Positions 1 through 9,146 of a stretch of 64,000 bases of DNA are shown here, in pieces (position 1 is the stretch's first letter; each line of letters begins with the position of its first letter). A program made the position numbers and the translations under genes. The DNA comes from Caenispirillum salinarum AK4 (GTDB lineage: Bacteria; Pseudomonadota; Alphaproteobacteria; Rhodospirillales; Rhodospirillaceae), in assembly GCF_000315795.1 (NCBI RefSeq), contig NZ_ANHY01000011.1, positions 62,001 through 126,000 of the forward strand. The letters run 5' to 3'. Under the pieces are notes generated by a model. That model saw only the letters and a program-made list of their open reading frames with translations, had not been told where the DNA came from and ran no database searches.

Positions 1-280
1 CCAGCGCCGCGTCCAGTTGCACCAGCGGGTCCCCCTGCCCGACCCGATCGCCCAGGTCGACCTTCATGGACTGAACCAGCCCGCCCACATCGGTCGACAC
101 CCGCGCCGACCGGGATGCGACGACGGTCCCCGTCAGCCGGACGCGGTCGACGATGTCGGCCCGTTCGACAGGCGCGGCGGCAACGCGCGCCGCCTCCTCG
201 GCGACGGCCGGGGCGGCATAAAGAAGGATCAGAACGAACGTCGCGCCGATGGACAGGCGTCCGGGCCACCGTATCAGCAT
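1..280 (-). CDS. RND efflux periplasmic adaptor, N-terminal part (cut by window edge)
   Basis: Reading the minus strand from the ATG at 280 gives an open frame that leaves the window. The first 25 or so residues look like a signal peptide ending near AVAEEA. They are followed by the start of a membrane-fusion (HlyD/AcrA-type) fold: VRLTGTVVASRSARVSTDVGG, then MKVDLGDRVGQGDPLVQLDA, which is the typical first half of the biotinyl-lipoyl-like hairpin domain. Such proteins bridge an inner-membrane RND pump and an outer-membrane channel. An in-frame ATG at 340 would add 20 residues that do not look like a signal peptide, so 280 is preferred. The gene is divergent from the PQQ dehydrogenase. The pump itself would lie left of the window. 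Confidence 0.7.
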   Translation of the reverse strand, partial: MLIRWPGRLSIGATFVLILLYAAPAVAEEAARVAAAPVERADIVDRVRLTGTVVASRSARVSTDVGGLVQSMKVDLGDRVGQGDPLVQLDAAL

Positions 281-481
281 TGCGAGGCCTCGCGTGTTCG
301 TGGTGGGAGTGGCCGCAGCCACGGCGTGCGCGAAGGGCATAGGGTCTCTACGCTCCCCACGGGCCGGCGGATCAGGCGGAACACGCGGGCGCGGCGCGCG
401 TTGCTTGGGTGAGACTGCGGGCGCGGCCTCACAAGCACGGTCCGCGCTCCAGCCCAACCGCCCAATGAAGGAGCGCACCGC

Positions 482-1654
482 ATGAGGCTTTCCCTGCTCC
501 CGCTTCTCGTGATCGCGGGCCCTGCCCTGGCGCAGCCGCAGTCGCAGGTCGAATCCATTTATACCGGCGATGTCGCCGTCTCCGTCCAGGAGGTCGCCAC
601 GGGTCTTGATACGCCGTGGGGGATGGCGTTCCTGCCTGATGGGCGGATGCTGGTGACCGAACTGCCGGGCACGCTTGTCATCGTCTCGCCCGACGACGCG
701 GTGTCGGAGCCCGTCGACGGGACGCCCGAGGTCTTCGCCCAGGGACAGGGTGGCCTCATGGACGTGGCGCTCGACCCCGACTTTGCCGAAAACCAGCGCG
801 TCTACCTGAGCTTCGCGGAAGCCGGCGACGACGGCGTGGCGGGCACCGCCCTCGGCCGCGGCCGCCTTGTCGAAAACCGTATCGAGGACTGGGAGGTCAT
901 CTTCCGCCAGGAGCCCAAGGTCGAGGGCCCCAACCACTTCGGCAACCGCATCGTCTTCGACGGCGAGGGACACCTGTTTCTCGCCCTCGGCGAGCGCTTC
1001 AAGTTCCAGCCGGCGCAGGACCCGTCCAACACGCTGGGCGCCATCGTCAGGCTGAACCGCGACGGAACGGTGCCCGACGACAACCCCTTCGCCGGCCGCG
1101 CGGATGCTGCCGCGGCAATCTGGTCCTACGGCCACCGCAACATCGAGGCGGCGGCCGTTCATCCTGACACCGGCGGACTGTGGATCGCGGAGATGGGTCC
1201 CCTTGGCGGGGACGAACTCAACCGGATCGAGGCCGGCGCCAACTATGGCTGGCCGGTGGTGAGCTGGGGGATCAACTACAACGGCGTCGACATCCCCGAT
1301 CCGACGGCGTTCCCCGAGTTTGCCGATGCCGTCCACGTGTGGTCCCCGGTGCGCTCGCCGTCGGGAATGATCGTCTACACGGGCGACCTTTTTTCCGACT
1401 GGCAGGGCGACATTCTTTTCGGCGGCCTGTCGGCCGGCGGCGTCGAGCGCGTCGAGTTGGACGGCGACACGGTGACGGCCACGGAGTTCCTGCCCCTCAA
1501 CACCCGCATCCGGGACGTCGAGCAGGGTCCGGACGGCGCAATCTACCTGCTGACCAACGTCAAGGGCGAGGAACCGGGCGCGGTCTGGCGCATGGAACCG
1601 CTTGAGATGCAGCCGCCGGAGGCCGACGGCGACCGCACGGGCCCCGGCGAGTAG
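482..1654 (+). CDS. PQQ-dependent soluble sugar dehydrogenase (Asd/YliI type)
   Basis: This 390-residue protein starts at an ATG with AAGGAG eight bases upstream. Residues 1-17 form a short signal peptide (MRLSLLPLLVIAGPALAQ), so the enzyme is periplasmic. The body is a six-bladed beta-propeller of the glucose/sorbosone dehydrogenase family: GLDTPWGMAFLPDGRMLVTE near residue 42, the EGPNHFGNRIVF segment carrying the probable catalytic His, and WSYGHRNIEAAAVHP with ANYGWPVVSWG in later blades. Family members oxidise aldose sugars with PQQ and Ca2+, passing electrons to a periplasmic acceptor. The conserved family glycines at the His are partly changed (HFGNR). The acidic C-terminal tail looks disordered. 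No PQQ biosynthesis gene is nearby, and the natural sugar cannot be told. Confidence 0.85.
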   Translation: MRLSLLPLLVIAGPALAQPQSQVESIYTGDVAVSVQEVATGLDTPWGMAFLPDGRMLVTELPGTLVIVSPDDAVSEPVDGTPEVFAQGQGGLMDVALDPDFAENQRVYLSFAEAGDDGVAGTALGRGRLVENRIEDWEVIFRQEPKVEGPNHFGNRIVFDGEGHLFLALGERFKFQPAQDPSNTLGAIVRLNRDGTVPDDNPFAGRADAAAAIWSYGHRNIEAAAVHPDTGGLWIAEMGPLGGDELNRIEAGANYGWPVVSWGINYNGVDIPDPTAFPEFADAVHVWSPVRSPSGMIVYTGDLFSDWQGDILFGGLSAGGVERVELDGDTVTATEFLPLNTRIRDVEQGPDGAIYLLTNVKGEEPGAVWRMEPLEMQPPEADGDRTGPGE

Positions 1655-1789
1655 ACGGGATGGCGGCCAGAATGCAGGCCGGCGCCGGGCTGAGGCTGCC
1701 GCCGACGGTCCGGCGGCCTATTTTTCAAGGGACCTTCCGACGGGAGCTTCTCGTTGTAACCCCGTGGCGGGGCGGAAAGGAGAAAGCGT

Positions 1790-4369
1790 TTGACAACGCT
1801 TCTGTGGCACCTCTTGGGGTTCAAGGAGTCGGTTTGCGTTCGTCAGGTGGAACTGAGCGCCACCAATGACGAGCACCAGCTTCGCGAAAAGCTGGCGCGC
1901 ATCGTCATGGACGAGATGTACCAGTTCGTCGCCCTGCTCGATCGCAACGGCAGACTGCTGGATGTCAATCGCGCCGCGCTCGAAGGGGCGGGCATGCGCC
2001 TCGATGACCTCAAGGGAAAGCCGTTCTGGGAAGCACGATGGTGGCGGGTGTCGACCGCGATCATGAACGACCAGCGCGAGGCCTGCCGACGCGCGGCCGA
2101 TGGCGCGTTCGTGCGCTATGACGTGGAAGTCTACGGCGAGGCGGCGGGCGAGGACACCATCATCATCGACTACTCGCTCGTGCCGGTGACCGACCAGAGC
2201 GGCGCCGTGGTCTTCCTGCTGGCCGAGGGCCGCAATATCTCCGAGAAGAAGCGCGCCGAGGCCGAGGTCGCCCGCAAGAACCAGGAGCTTGAACTCCTGC
2301 TGGCCCGCATCCGCGAACTGGATGAGGTGAAAAGCCAGTTTTTCGCCAACGTCAGCCATGAACTGCGGACCCCGCTCGCCCTCATGCTGGGACCGACGGA
2401 ACGCATGCTGCAAAGCGGCTCGTTGACGCAGGCCGAGCACCGCGACATCGAGGTCATCCGCAAGAACGCGTTCATGCTGCTCAAACATGTGAACGACCTG
2501 CTCGATGTTGCCAAACTGGACGCCGGCCAGATGGGGGTCGACTACCAGGACACCGACCTCGCCGCCCTGGTGCGCAGCATGGCCGGCCATTTCGAGGCCC
2601 TGGCGCCAGAGCGCTCCATCCGCTTCCTGGTCCGCGCGCCCGACAGCCTGCCGGCCCAGGTCGACGGCGCGAAGATTGAGCGCGTCGTGCTCAACCTGCT
2701 TTCCAACGCCTTCAAGTTCACGCCGACCGGCGGACGCATCGTCTGTTCGGTGGAGCAGCCCGATGACCGGTCTGCGGTGATTTCGGTGCAGGACAGTGGA
2801 CCTGGCGTGCCACTGGACATGCGGGGAACCATTTTCGAACGGTTCCGCCAGGCCGACGGCGGCGCCACGCGGCAAAGCGGCGGCACCGGACTCGGCTTGG
2901 CCGTCACCAAGGAATTCGCCGAGCTGCACGGCGGCACCATCTCGGTCGCGGACGCTCCCGCCGGTGGCGCCCTCTTCCAGGTCAGCCTGCCGCTGAGCGC
3001 GCCGGAGGGAACCGTCGTCAGGCCGGCCGACGGGGATGAAGACGACACCGCAGCGGCGGCAGCACTGAACTCCACGGTGGCCGGAATGCTCGGCCAACTC
3101 GACGAGGTTCAGCAGGAGCTTGAGGCTCCGAGCCGGGTCCCGGAGCGGTCCGGGGCTCCATTGGTGCTGGTCGTGGAGGACAATGCCGACTTGCGCCGGT
3201 TCATGGTCGAAACCCTGCACCGACGGTTCGACCTGAAGGTCGCGGCCGATGGACGCCAGGGGCTGGAGATGGCGCGGACGCACCATCCAGACGTCATCCT
3301 CACCGACATCATGATGCCTCACATGTCCGGCGACCAGATGGTCGAGGCCATCCGCCGGGACCCGGCGCTGGCCGACACACCCGTCCTGGTGCTATCGGCC
3401 AAGGCCGACGACGCCCTGCGCATCAGGCTGCTGGCCCGGGGCGCCCAGGATTACGTGGTCAAGCCCTTCTCGCCAGAGGAGTTGACGGCGCGGGTTTCCA
3501 ACCTTGCCGACGTCAAGCGCGCGCGCGACGTGCTGCGGAGCGAATTGAATTCCAGGCAGCGCAACATCGAGACCCTGGCCAAGGACCTCGCGGCGCGGAC
3601 GCGGGACCTCGCCCGCGCCCTTGACGAGGCCCGGGTCGCCCGTCAACAGGCCGAGACGGCGGCTTCGGTAAAGAGCCGGTTTCTCGGCATGGCGTCTCAT
3701 GAGCTGCGCTCTCCCTTGCAGATCTTCGCGCTCTACCTGGAGGTGCTCAAGCGCAGCCCGGCCGCGACGGAGGGTGCCACGGCCAAGGCGGTTGCCAATC
3801 TGTCCCATGCATCGCAACGGATGACCGACATCGTCAATACGATCCTCGAGCAGAGCGCGGTGGAAAGCGGGAAGATCAATGTCAGTCCCGAAGCGGTTGA
3901 CCTGCGGGCCTTGATGGCGGACGTGGTGGCCGACGCCGGCGAACGCGCGGTCGCCCGAGGCCAGACCATCGTGCTGGAGCCGGGCGACGCGGCAATCGTG
4001 GACACGGACCGCAAGCTCATGCGCCTGGTGCTGGTCAACCTGATCGAAAACGCCATCAAGCACGCCGACAGCGGCACCGTCACGATCGCCATCGCCGATT
4101 CGGGAGCCGAAGTGCGCTGCACGGTCGCCGATCCCGGCCCCGGCATCGCCGCCGCCAACCAGACCCTCATCTTTCAGCCGTTCGAGCAGCTCGGCGACGT
4201 GCGCCGCAAGCACACACCGGGTGTCGGGCTCGGGCTTTCGTTGGTAAAGAGCTTGCTGGAAGCCCTGGGCGGATGGGTCGAGCTTGATTCGGAGCCCGGC
4301 CGCGGCAGCCGGTTCACGGCGGTCCTTCCGCGAACGGCAAGGGACGGCAAGGCTGGAAGCGCAGGATGA
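1790..4369 (+). CDS. Hybrid sensor kinase with two kinase cores: PAS-HK-REC-HK
   Basis: This is an 859-residue cytoplasmic protein without membrane segments. A TTG start is chosen because AAAGGAG sits six bases before it. Order of parts: a PAS domain at about 35-155; a first HisKA with His190 in SHELRTPLAL; its HATPase with NLLSNAFKFTP, DSGPGVP and GGTGLGLA; a receiver at about 460-580 with Asp506 in LTDIMMP and the Lys of VVKPFS; a coiled linker; then a second HisKA with His637 in SHELRSPLQI and a second HATPase (NLIENAIKHAD, DPGPGI, GVGLGLSLV). Both kinase cores look intact. Its stop overlaps the start of a single-domain response regulator by ATGA, so the two are surely co-translated and that regulator is the likely phosphate acceptor. 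The ligand of the PAS domain is unknown. Confidence 0.9.
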   Translation: MTTLLWHLLGFKESVCVRQVELSATNDEHQLREKLARIVMDEMYQFVALLDRNGRLLDVNRAALEGAGMRLDDLKGKPFWEARWWRVSTAIMNDQREACRRAADGAFVRYDVEVYGEAAGEDTIIIDYSLVPVTDQSGAVVFLLAEGRNISEKKRAEAEVARKNQELELLLARIRELDEVKSQFFANVSHELRTPLALMLGPTERMLQSGSLTQAEHRDIEVIRKNAFMLLKHVNDLLDVAKLDAGQMGVDYQDTDLAALVRSMAGHFEALAPERSIRFLVRAPDSLPAQVDGAKIERVVLNLLSNAFKFTPTGGRIVCSVEQPDDRSAVISVQDSGPGVPLDMRGTIFERFRQADGGATRQSGGTGLGLAVTKEFAELHGGTISVADAPAGGALFQVSLPLSAPEGTVVRPADGDEDDTAAAAALNSTVAGMLGQLDEVQQELEAPSRVPERSGAPLVLVVEDNADLRRFMVETLHRRFDLKVAADGRQGLEMARTHHPDVILTDIMMPHMSGDQMVEAIRRDPALADTPVLVLSAKADDALRIRLLARGAQDYVVKPFSPEELTARVSNLADVKRARDVLRSELNSRQRNIETLAKDLAARTRDLARALDEARVARQQAETAASVKSRFLGMASHELRSPLQIFALYLEVLKRSPAATEGATAKAVANLSHASQRMTDIVNTILEQSAVESGKINVSPEAVDLRALMADVVADAGERAVARGQTIVLEPGDAAIVDTDRKLMRLVLVNLIENAIKHADSGTVTIAIADSGAEVRCTVADPGPGIAAANQTLIFQPFEQLGDVRRKHTPGVGLGLSLVKSLLEALGGWVELDSEPGRGSRFTAVLPRTARDGKAGSAG

Positions 4370-4725
4370 CGAAACGGGTTCTTGTGGTCGAAGACGACGT
4401 CATAATGCGCCAGGGGTTCGTGGCGGTCCTGGAGATGGAGGGCTTCGAGGTGCGGGAGGCGGCCGACGGCAGCGATGCCCTTGACATGCTGGGCCATTGG
4501 CGGCCCGACGTCATCCTGCTCGACCTGATGATGCCGGTGATGACCGGATGGGACTTCCGCCAGGCCCAACTGCAGAACACCGACATCGCCGGCATTCCCG
4601 TCATCGTGGTTTCCGGCTGCGCGGGGTCCGAGCGCGAAGTCGCGGCACTGAAGCCGGCAGGGCACCTTCAGAAGCCGGCATCCCTCAATGCAATGGTGGA
4701 AAAAATCCGGTCGGTCTTCGCCTAG
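4366..4725 (+). CDS. Single-domain response regulator (REC only)
   Basis: This 119-residue receiver has the acidic pair in VVEDD (residues 8-11), the phosphoacceptor Asp53 in LLDLMMP, a Ser in the VVSGC strand and the switch Lys in LQKPAS. Nothing follows the receiver, so it has no DNA-binding or enzymatic output. Such stand-alone receivers act by protein contact or pass phosphate on, as CheY or Spo0F do. It overlaps the double-kinase gene by four bases (ATGA), which marks it as the direct partner of that kinase. No histidine phosphotransfer gene is close on this strand, so the final output is not visible here. Confidence 0.9.
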   Translation: MTKRVLVVEDDVIMRQGFVAVLEMEGFEVREAADGSDALDMLGHWRPDVILLDLMMPVMTGWDFRQAQLQNTDIAGIPVIVVSGCAGSEREVAALKPAGHLQKPASLNAMVEKIRSVFA

Positions 4726-4925
4726 CTGACGAATCGTCCGCCCAGGCGATAGAGTGACCACGCCAGACGCGCCGGGCGCTCCCGGGGCGTCGGTGTCCGG
4801 CGCGACCGCGCGGGCGGGACAAGCCGCCTTTCGCGCCGGTTAGTGGTGCCGTGGTCGCCGCGAAGGGCAAAGGCCCCGAAGCGGCGCCATGGCACCGGTG
4901 TGGTGTGACCAACTGGAGATGAAGA

Positions 4926-5906
4926 GTGACAGACGTGCAACACGCCCTGATCCACGCCTGGACCTTAAGCGGCGACGGCGGCGGCCGGCGGCTTGAGGCG
5001 GCGGACCTGGCGCGGGCGCTGCATGATCGGGCGGCGCCGCTGTGGCTGCACCTGGACCGCTCGGCCCCCGGCCTTGCCGCCTGGCTGACGGAGGTGGCGG
5101 CGGTGCCCGAAGCTGCTGTGCGGGCCCTGCTGGCCGAGGACACCCGGCCGCGGTTCGAGCCCTGGGGCGAGGCCGCACTCGTGAACCTGCGGGGCGTGAA
5201 CCTCAATCCCGGCGCGTCTCCAGAGGACATGCTGTCGCTGCGCCTGTGGGTGACGGACAGCCTTGTCATCAGCTTCCGCCGTTATCCCATCATGGCGGTG
5301 CGCGACATGGACGCGCGCCTGGAATCCGGCCACGGGCCGTGCGGGGTCGGCCAGTTCGTCGCCATGGTCGCCGAGGGACTGACCGCGCGGATGGCGCCGT
5401 TCCTGAGCACCATCGACGACGAGATCGAGGCGCTGGAAGACCTGTTGGAAGCGCGCGAACAGGCCGACGGTTTCACGAGCCTGCGGCCGACGCGCCGGCG
5501 GGCGGGCATTTTGCGGCGCTTTCTCAGCCCGCAGCAGTCGGCAGTCGCGCGCATTGCAGAGACCCCCGCCGGCTGGCTGACGGACACCGACCGCATCTCC
5601 CTGCGGCAGACGGCAGACGATGTCCTGCGCTTCGTCGAGGACCTGGACAGCGTGCGCGAGCGGGCGACGTTCCTGATGGACGCCCTGGACCAGCAGCAGG
5701 CCGAGCGCACCAACCGGACCATGTACCTGCTGACGGTCGTCGCCGGGATCTTCCTGCCGCTGGGCTTCCTGACCGGTCTGCTGGGCATCAACGTCGGCGG
5801 GATGCCCGGCACCGACAGCGACGCGGCGTTCTGGATCGTCTGCGGCCTGCTGACCGTGGTGGTCATGCTGGAGGTCTTGATCTTCCGTCGCAAGCGATGG
5901 ATTTGA
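4926..5906 (+). CDS. zntB: CorA-family divalent cation transporter, ZntB type
   Basis: This 326-residue protein has a long soluble N-terminal funnel domain and two C-terminal transmembrane helices: FLPLGFLTGLLGINVGG, then FWIVCGLLTVVVMLEVLIF. The signature loop between them reads G287-I288-N289 rather than the GMN of CorA magnesium channels, and the end is the basic RRKRW, as in ZntB zinc transporters. Family members form pentamers in the inner membrane; ZntB is linked to zinc movement coupled to protons. The start is GTG with GGAG seven bases upstream. It stands alone on the plus strand, 200 bases after the response regulator. The choice between ZntB and a CorA-like magnesium or cobalt role rests only on the loop and tail. 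Confidence 0.8.
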   Translation: MTDVQHALIHAWTLSGDGGGRRLEAADLARALHDRAAPLWLHLDRSAPGLAAWLTEVAAVPEAAVRALLAEDTRPRFEPWGEAALVNLRGVNLNPGASPEDMLSLRLWVTDSLVISFRRYPIMAVRDMDARLESGHGPCGVGQFVAMVAEGLTARMAPFLSTIDDEIEALEDLLEAREQADGFTSLRPTRRRAGILRRFLSPQQSAVARIAETPAGWLTDTDRISLRQTADDVLRFVEDLDSVRERATFLMDALDQQQAERTNRTMYLLTVVAGIFLPLGFLTGLLGINVGGMPGTDSDAAFWIVCGLLTVVVMLEVLIFRRKRWI

Positions 5907-6035
5907 CAGGAGCCGCATGATCCGGTCGAGTAGAACCGGACGTATAGCGTTCGCCGTATTGCATGTCATGCACACCTTGTTCAGCCTGGGTGTCCCGTCC
6001 CGGGCCCCGCCACCGATCCGACACCACGGAGCATC

Positions 6036-8249
6036 TTGACCGTGCCGTTCCTACTCCGCCCCCTTCGCCTCCTTATGCCTCTTTTCGCCCTTCTCATGCT
6101 CAGCCTTCCGGCGCCGGCCTTCGCCCAGGAGGCCGAACCCGCGCCACCACCGGCCTATTCCACCCTTGCCGACGTGCTGGAGGACGAAACGGCGCGGCGG
6201 GCGCTGATCGAGGACCTGCGGCGCCTTGCCGCCCCGGCGGTCGAGGAGGCCGCCGAAGCGGCGGCGGCGCCTGATCCATCGCTGGCGCGCCAGATCGCCA
6301 CCATGACCAAGGGCATTGCCGAGCAGGTCATCGTGCAGGCCCAGGGCGTCTGGACCGGCCTGACCGAGATGTTCAACGGCGGCGGCCGCGACCTGGCGCA
6401 GCTGAGCGAGTGGGCGGCCAACCTGGCCATCGTGATCGCCACGGTGCTGGTGCTGTTCTTCGTGCTGCGCCGGGCCGTCCGGCCCGCCTACGCCCGCGCG
6501 GACCGCTGGGTCATGGCGCAGCAGGAGGGGGAGCGGCGCTGGGTTCACCGCATCATCGCCATCGGCGGAACGGCGCTGCTGGACCTCGTAGTGGTGCTGG
6601 TCGCCTGGGTCGGCGGCTACGTTCTGGCGCTGACCTGGCTGGGCACGGCCGGGCGCATGGAAACGGCGCAGTCCCTGTTCCTCAACGCCTTTCTCATCAT
6701 CGAGATCGTCAAGCTGGGCATGCGCGGCCTGTTCGCCTCGCGCTACCAGGGCCTGCGCATCCTGCCCCTGCCGGCCGAGGACGCGGCGATCTGGAACATC
6801 CTGCTGGCGCGCCTGGTCGGGCTGATCGGCTACGGCATGCTGTTCGTCTCGCCCGTCGTCACCGCCCAGATCAGTTGGGGCGCCGGGCGTGCCGTCGCCG
6901 TGCTGGTGATGCTGCTGGCGTTCCTCTACGCCCTGACCGGCATCCTGGCCCAGCGCAAGCGGGTGCGCGACGCGCTGACGGCACGGGCGGGGAATGCCAA
7001 GAGCGGCTTCACCGGCGCCGCCATCCGGCTTCTGGCCCGCACCTGGCACGTCTTCGCCATCCTGTACTTCGCCGCACTTGCGCTGGTGACCATCGTGCGG
7101 CCGGGCGACGCCCTGCCCTTCATGGCCTCGGCCACCTTCCAGACCCTGGCGGCGGTCGCCGGCGGCTTCGTGGCCTACGCCATTCTGGAGCGGCTCATCA
7201 TGCTGGGCGTGCGCGTCCCGGAGGAGACCCGACGCCGCCTGCCGCAGCTTGAAAGGCGCCTGAACACCTATATTCCCACCGGCCTGCGCGTGGTGCGCAC
7301 GGTCGTGGTCGTCGTCGTCCTGGCGCTGATCGCCGCGGCGTGGGAGGTCTGGGACGTGGCGGCCTGGATGGCGTCGGAGCGCGGATCGGTGGTGCTGTCC
7401 GCCGCCATCGACATCGCAGTCATCGTCGTCCTGGCGGCGGCGGTCTGGATCGCCGTGGCATCGTGGGTGGAGCACCGGCTCAGCCCCGAAACCGGCACCG
7501 GCGAGCCGGGGGCGCGCGAGAAGACGCTGCTCGCCATCTTCCGCAACGCCTTTTCCATCGTGCTCATCACCATGACGGCGATGATCGTGATGTCGGAAAT
7601 GGGCATCGACATCGGCCCCCTCATCGCCGGCGCCGGCGTGCTGGGCCTCGCCATCGGCTTCGGCTCGCAGAAGCTGGTGCAGGACATCATCACGGGCGTG
7701 TTCATCCAGCTTGAGAACGCCATCAACACCGGCGACGTCGTCACCGTCGGCGGCATCTCCGGCACCGTGGAGAAGCTGACCATCCGCTCCATCGGCATCC
7801 GCGACCTGGCGGGCTCGTACCACATCATCCCGTTCTCGTCGGTCGACCTGGTGACCAACTTCATGCGCGACTTCGCCTTCCATGTGGGCGAGTACGGCAT
7901 CGCCTACCGCGAGAACGTCGACGACGCCATCGAGCGCCTGAAGGAAGCGTTCGAGGAGCTGCGCGCCAACCCCGACAACGCGCCCCTGATCCTGGACGAC
8001 CTGGAGGTCAGCGGCGTCGTCGCCCTGGCCGACAGCTCGGTGAACATCCGCGTGCGCATCAAGACGGCGCCGGGTTCGCAGTGGGCCATCGGCCGGGCCT
8101 ACAACAAGCTGGTGAAGCAGCACTTCGACGCTGCCGGCATCGAGATCCCGTTCCCGCACATGACCCTGTACTTCGGCCAGGACAAGGACGGCAGCGCGCC
8201 GCCCGTGCCGCTGCCGCAGCCCGTGATTCAGGGAAAGGCCGCGGAGTAG
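6036..8249 (+). CDS. Large MscS-family mechanosensitive channel (YbiO-like)
   Basis: This 737-residue inner-membrane protein has a signal peptide (LLMLSLPAPAFAQ), a periplasmic stretch to about residue 120, many hydrophobic helices, and a C-terminal MscS core. The pore helix region reads GPLIAGAGVLGLAIGFGSQK at about 527, followed by LVQDIITGVFI and the beta domain IEDIV-like segment NTGDVVTVGGISGTVEKL. Length and layout match the E. coli moderate-conductance channel YbiO (about 740 residues) rather than the small MscS. Such channels open under membrane tension after osmotic downshock. GGAG lies just upstream of a TTG at 6036; a GTG six bases later (6042) is an equally possible start. It ends seven bases before the convergent cyclase gene, with no terminator visible between. 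Confidence 0.85.
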   Translation: MTVPFLLRPLRLLMPLFALLMLSLPAPAFAQEAEPAPPPAYSTLADVLEDETARRALIEDLRRLAAPAVEEAAEAAAAPDPSLARQIATMTKGIAEQVIVQAQGVWTGLTEMFNGGGRDLAQLSEWAANLAIVIATVLVLFFVLRRAVRPAYARADRWVMAQQEGERRWVHRIIAIGGTALLDLVVVLVAWVGGYVLALTWLGTAGRMETAQSLFLNAFLIIEIVKLGMRGLFASRYQGLRILPLPAEDAAIWNILLARLVGLIGYGMLFVSPVVTAQISWGAGRAVAVLVMLLAFLYALTGILAQRKRVRDALTARAGNAKSGFTGAAIRLLARTWHVFAILYFAALALVTIVRPGDALPFMASATFQTLAAVAGGFVAYAILERLIMLGVRVPEETRRRLPQLERRLNTYIPTGLRVVRTVVVVVVLALIAAAWEVWDVAAWMASERGSVVLSAAIDIAVIVVLAAAVWIAVASWVEHRLSPETGTGEPGAREKTLLAIFRNAFSIVLITMTAMIVMSEMGIDIGPLIAGAGVLGLAIGFGSQKLVQDIITGVFIQLENAINTGDVVTVGGISGTVEKLTIRSIGIRDLAGSYHIIPFSSVDLVTNFMRDFAFHVGEYGIAYRENVDDAIERLKEAFEELRANPDNAPLILDDLEVSGVVALADSSVNIRVRIKTAPGSQWAIGRAYNKLVKQHFDAAGIEIPFPHMTLYFGQDKDGSAPPVPLPQPVIQGKAAE

Positions 8250-8256
8250 CCGTTCC

Positions 8257-9135
8257 TCAGGCGGCCGCCACCACCCGGTCGCGGCCGCCTTCCTTGGCCT
8301 GGTAGAGCGCACCGTCGGCGCGGCGCAGCAGGCTGTCGGGCGTGTCGCCGGCGAAGGTGGCCAGGCCGGCGGAGGTCGTGAAGCCGAAAGTCTCGGCATC
8401 CGCCGTCACCCGTGCAGCCGCCACGGCCGCCCGCAGCCGTTCGGCCAGGACGGCGGCGCCGTCGGCGCCGGTTTCCGGCAGCAGCACGGCGAATTCCTCG
8501 CCCCCCAGGCGGCCAAGGCTGTCGGTGTCCCGCAGGTGGTCGCGCAGCGTGTCGGCGAAGACCACCAGCGCCTGGTCCCCGGCGGCATGGCCGCGGGTGT
8601 CGTTGATGCGCTTGAAGTGGTCGATGTCGAGCATCAGTACGGCGAACTCATGCCCGTAGCGGCCGGCGCGCTGCGTCTCCTTCTCCAACCGCGCCATGTA
8701 GGCCCGGCGGTTGAGGGCGCCGGTCAGCGTGTCGGTGGTCGCCAGCCGTTCCAGGTCCAGGTGCTGGCGGCGCAGGGCGAGCATGTTGCGCACCCGCGCG
8801 CGCAGTTCCACCTCGTCCAGCGGCTTGCGCAGGAAGTCCGTCGCTCCCGCCTCGAAGGCCTGATACAGCACCTGCTTCTGGTCGTCGGCGGTGACCATCA
8901 GGACCGGGATGAAATCGTCCGGCCGCGCCTCGCGCAGCGCCCGTACCAGTTCCACGCCGTCCATGTCCGGCATGACGTAGTCGGTGACGACCAGGTCCGG
9001 CGCCTGATCGCGGCATGCCTCCAGCGCCTGCGGCCCGCTCTCGACCACCTCGGTCTCCACGCCCGGCAGGTCGGCCAGCAGGGCCTGCAACAGCATGGCG
9101 TTGGGCAGCATGTCGTCGACGATGAGAACCTTCAT
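8257..9135 (-). CDS. REC-GGDEF response regulator (diguanylate cyclase)
   Basis: This 292-residue protein has a receiver with acidic VDD and Asp52 in VVTDYVMP, the Lys of FLRKPL, then a GGDEF domain. The active site is GGEEF and the upstream RDTD sits exactly five residues before it, which is the RxxD inhibitory site for product feedback. It should make cyclic di-GMP when phosphorylated, like PleD but with one receiver instead of two. The ATG at 9135 has AGGGGA six bases upstream. A second in-frame ATG at 9150 overlaps the stop of the giant kinase gene by ATGA; with either start the two genes are translationally linked. The giant kinase with its HPt domain is therefore the probable phosphodonor. 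Confidence 0.92.
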   Translation of the reverse strand: MKVLIVDDMLPNAMLLQALLADLPGVETEVVESGPQALEACRDQAPDLVVTDYVMPDMDGVELVRALREARPDDFIPVLMVTADDQKQVLYQAFEAGATDFLRKPLDEVELRARVRNMLALRRQHLDLERLATTDTLTGALNRRAYMARLEKETQRAGRYGHEFAVLMLDIDHFKRINDTRGHAAGDQALVVFADTLRDHLRDTDSLGRLGGEEFAVLLPETGADGAAVLAERLRAAVAAARVTADAETFGFTTSAGLATFAGDTPDSLLRRADGALYQAKEGGRDRVVAAA

Positions 9136-9146
9136 GACCTGTCCCC

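Noticed and set aside
1790-1820. TTGACA at 1790 as a -35 box of a promoter inside the kinase start
   Set aside because: No acceptable -10 follows at 16-18 bases, and the AAAGGAG six bases upstream makes the same TTG a good start codon.
5907-6035. Short inverted repeats (TCCGGT/ACCGGA, TGCAT/ATGCA) between zntB and the channel gene
   Set aside because: Arms of five or six bases with no T run or promoter context; likely chance.
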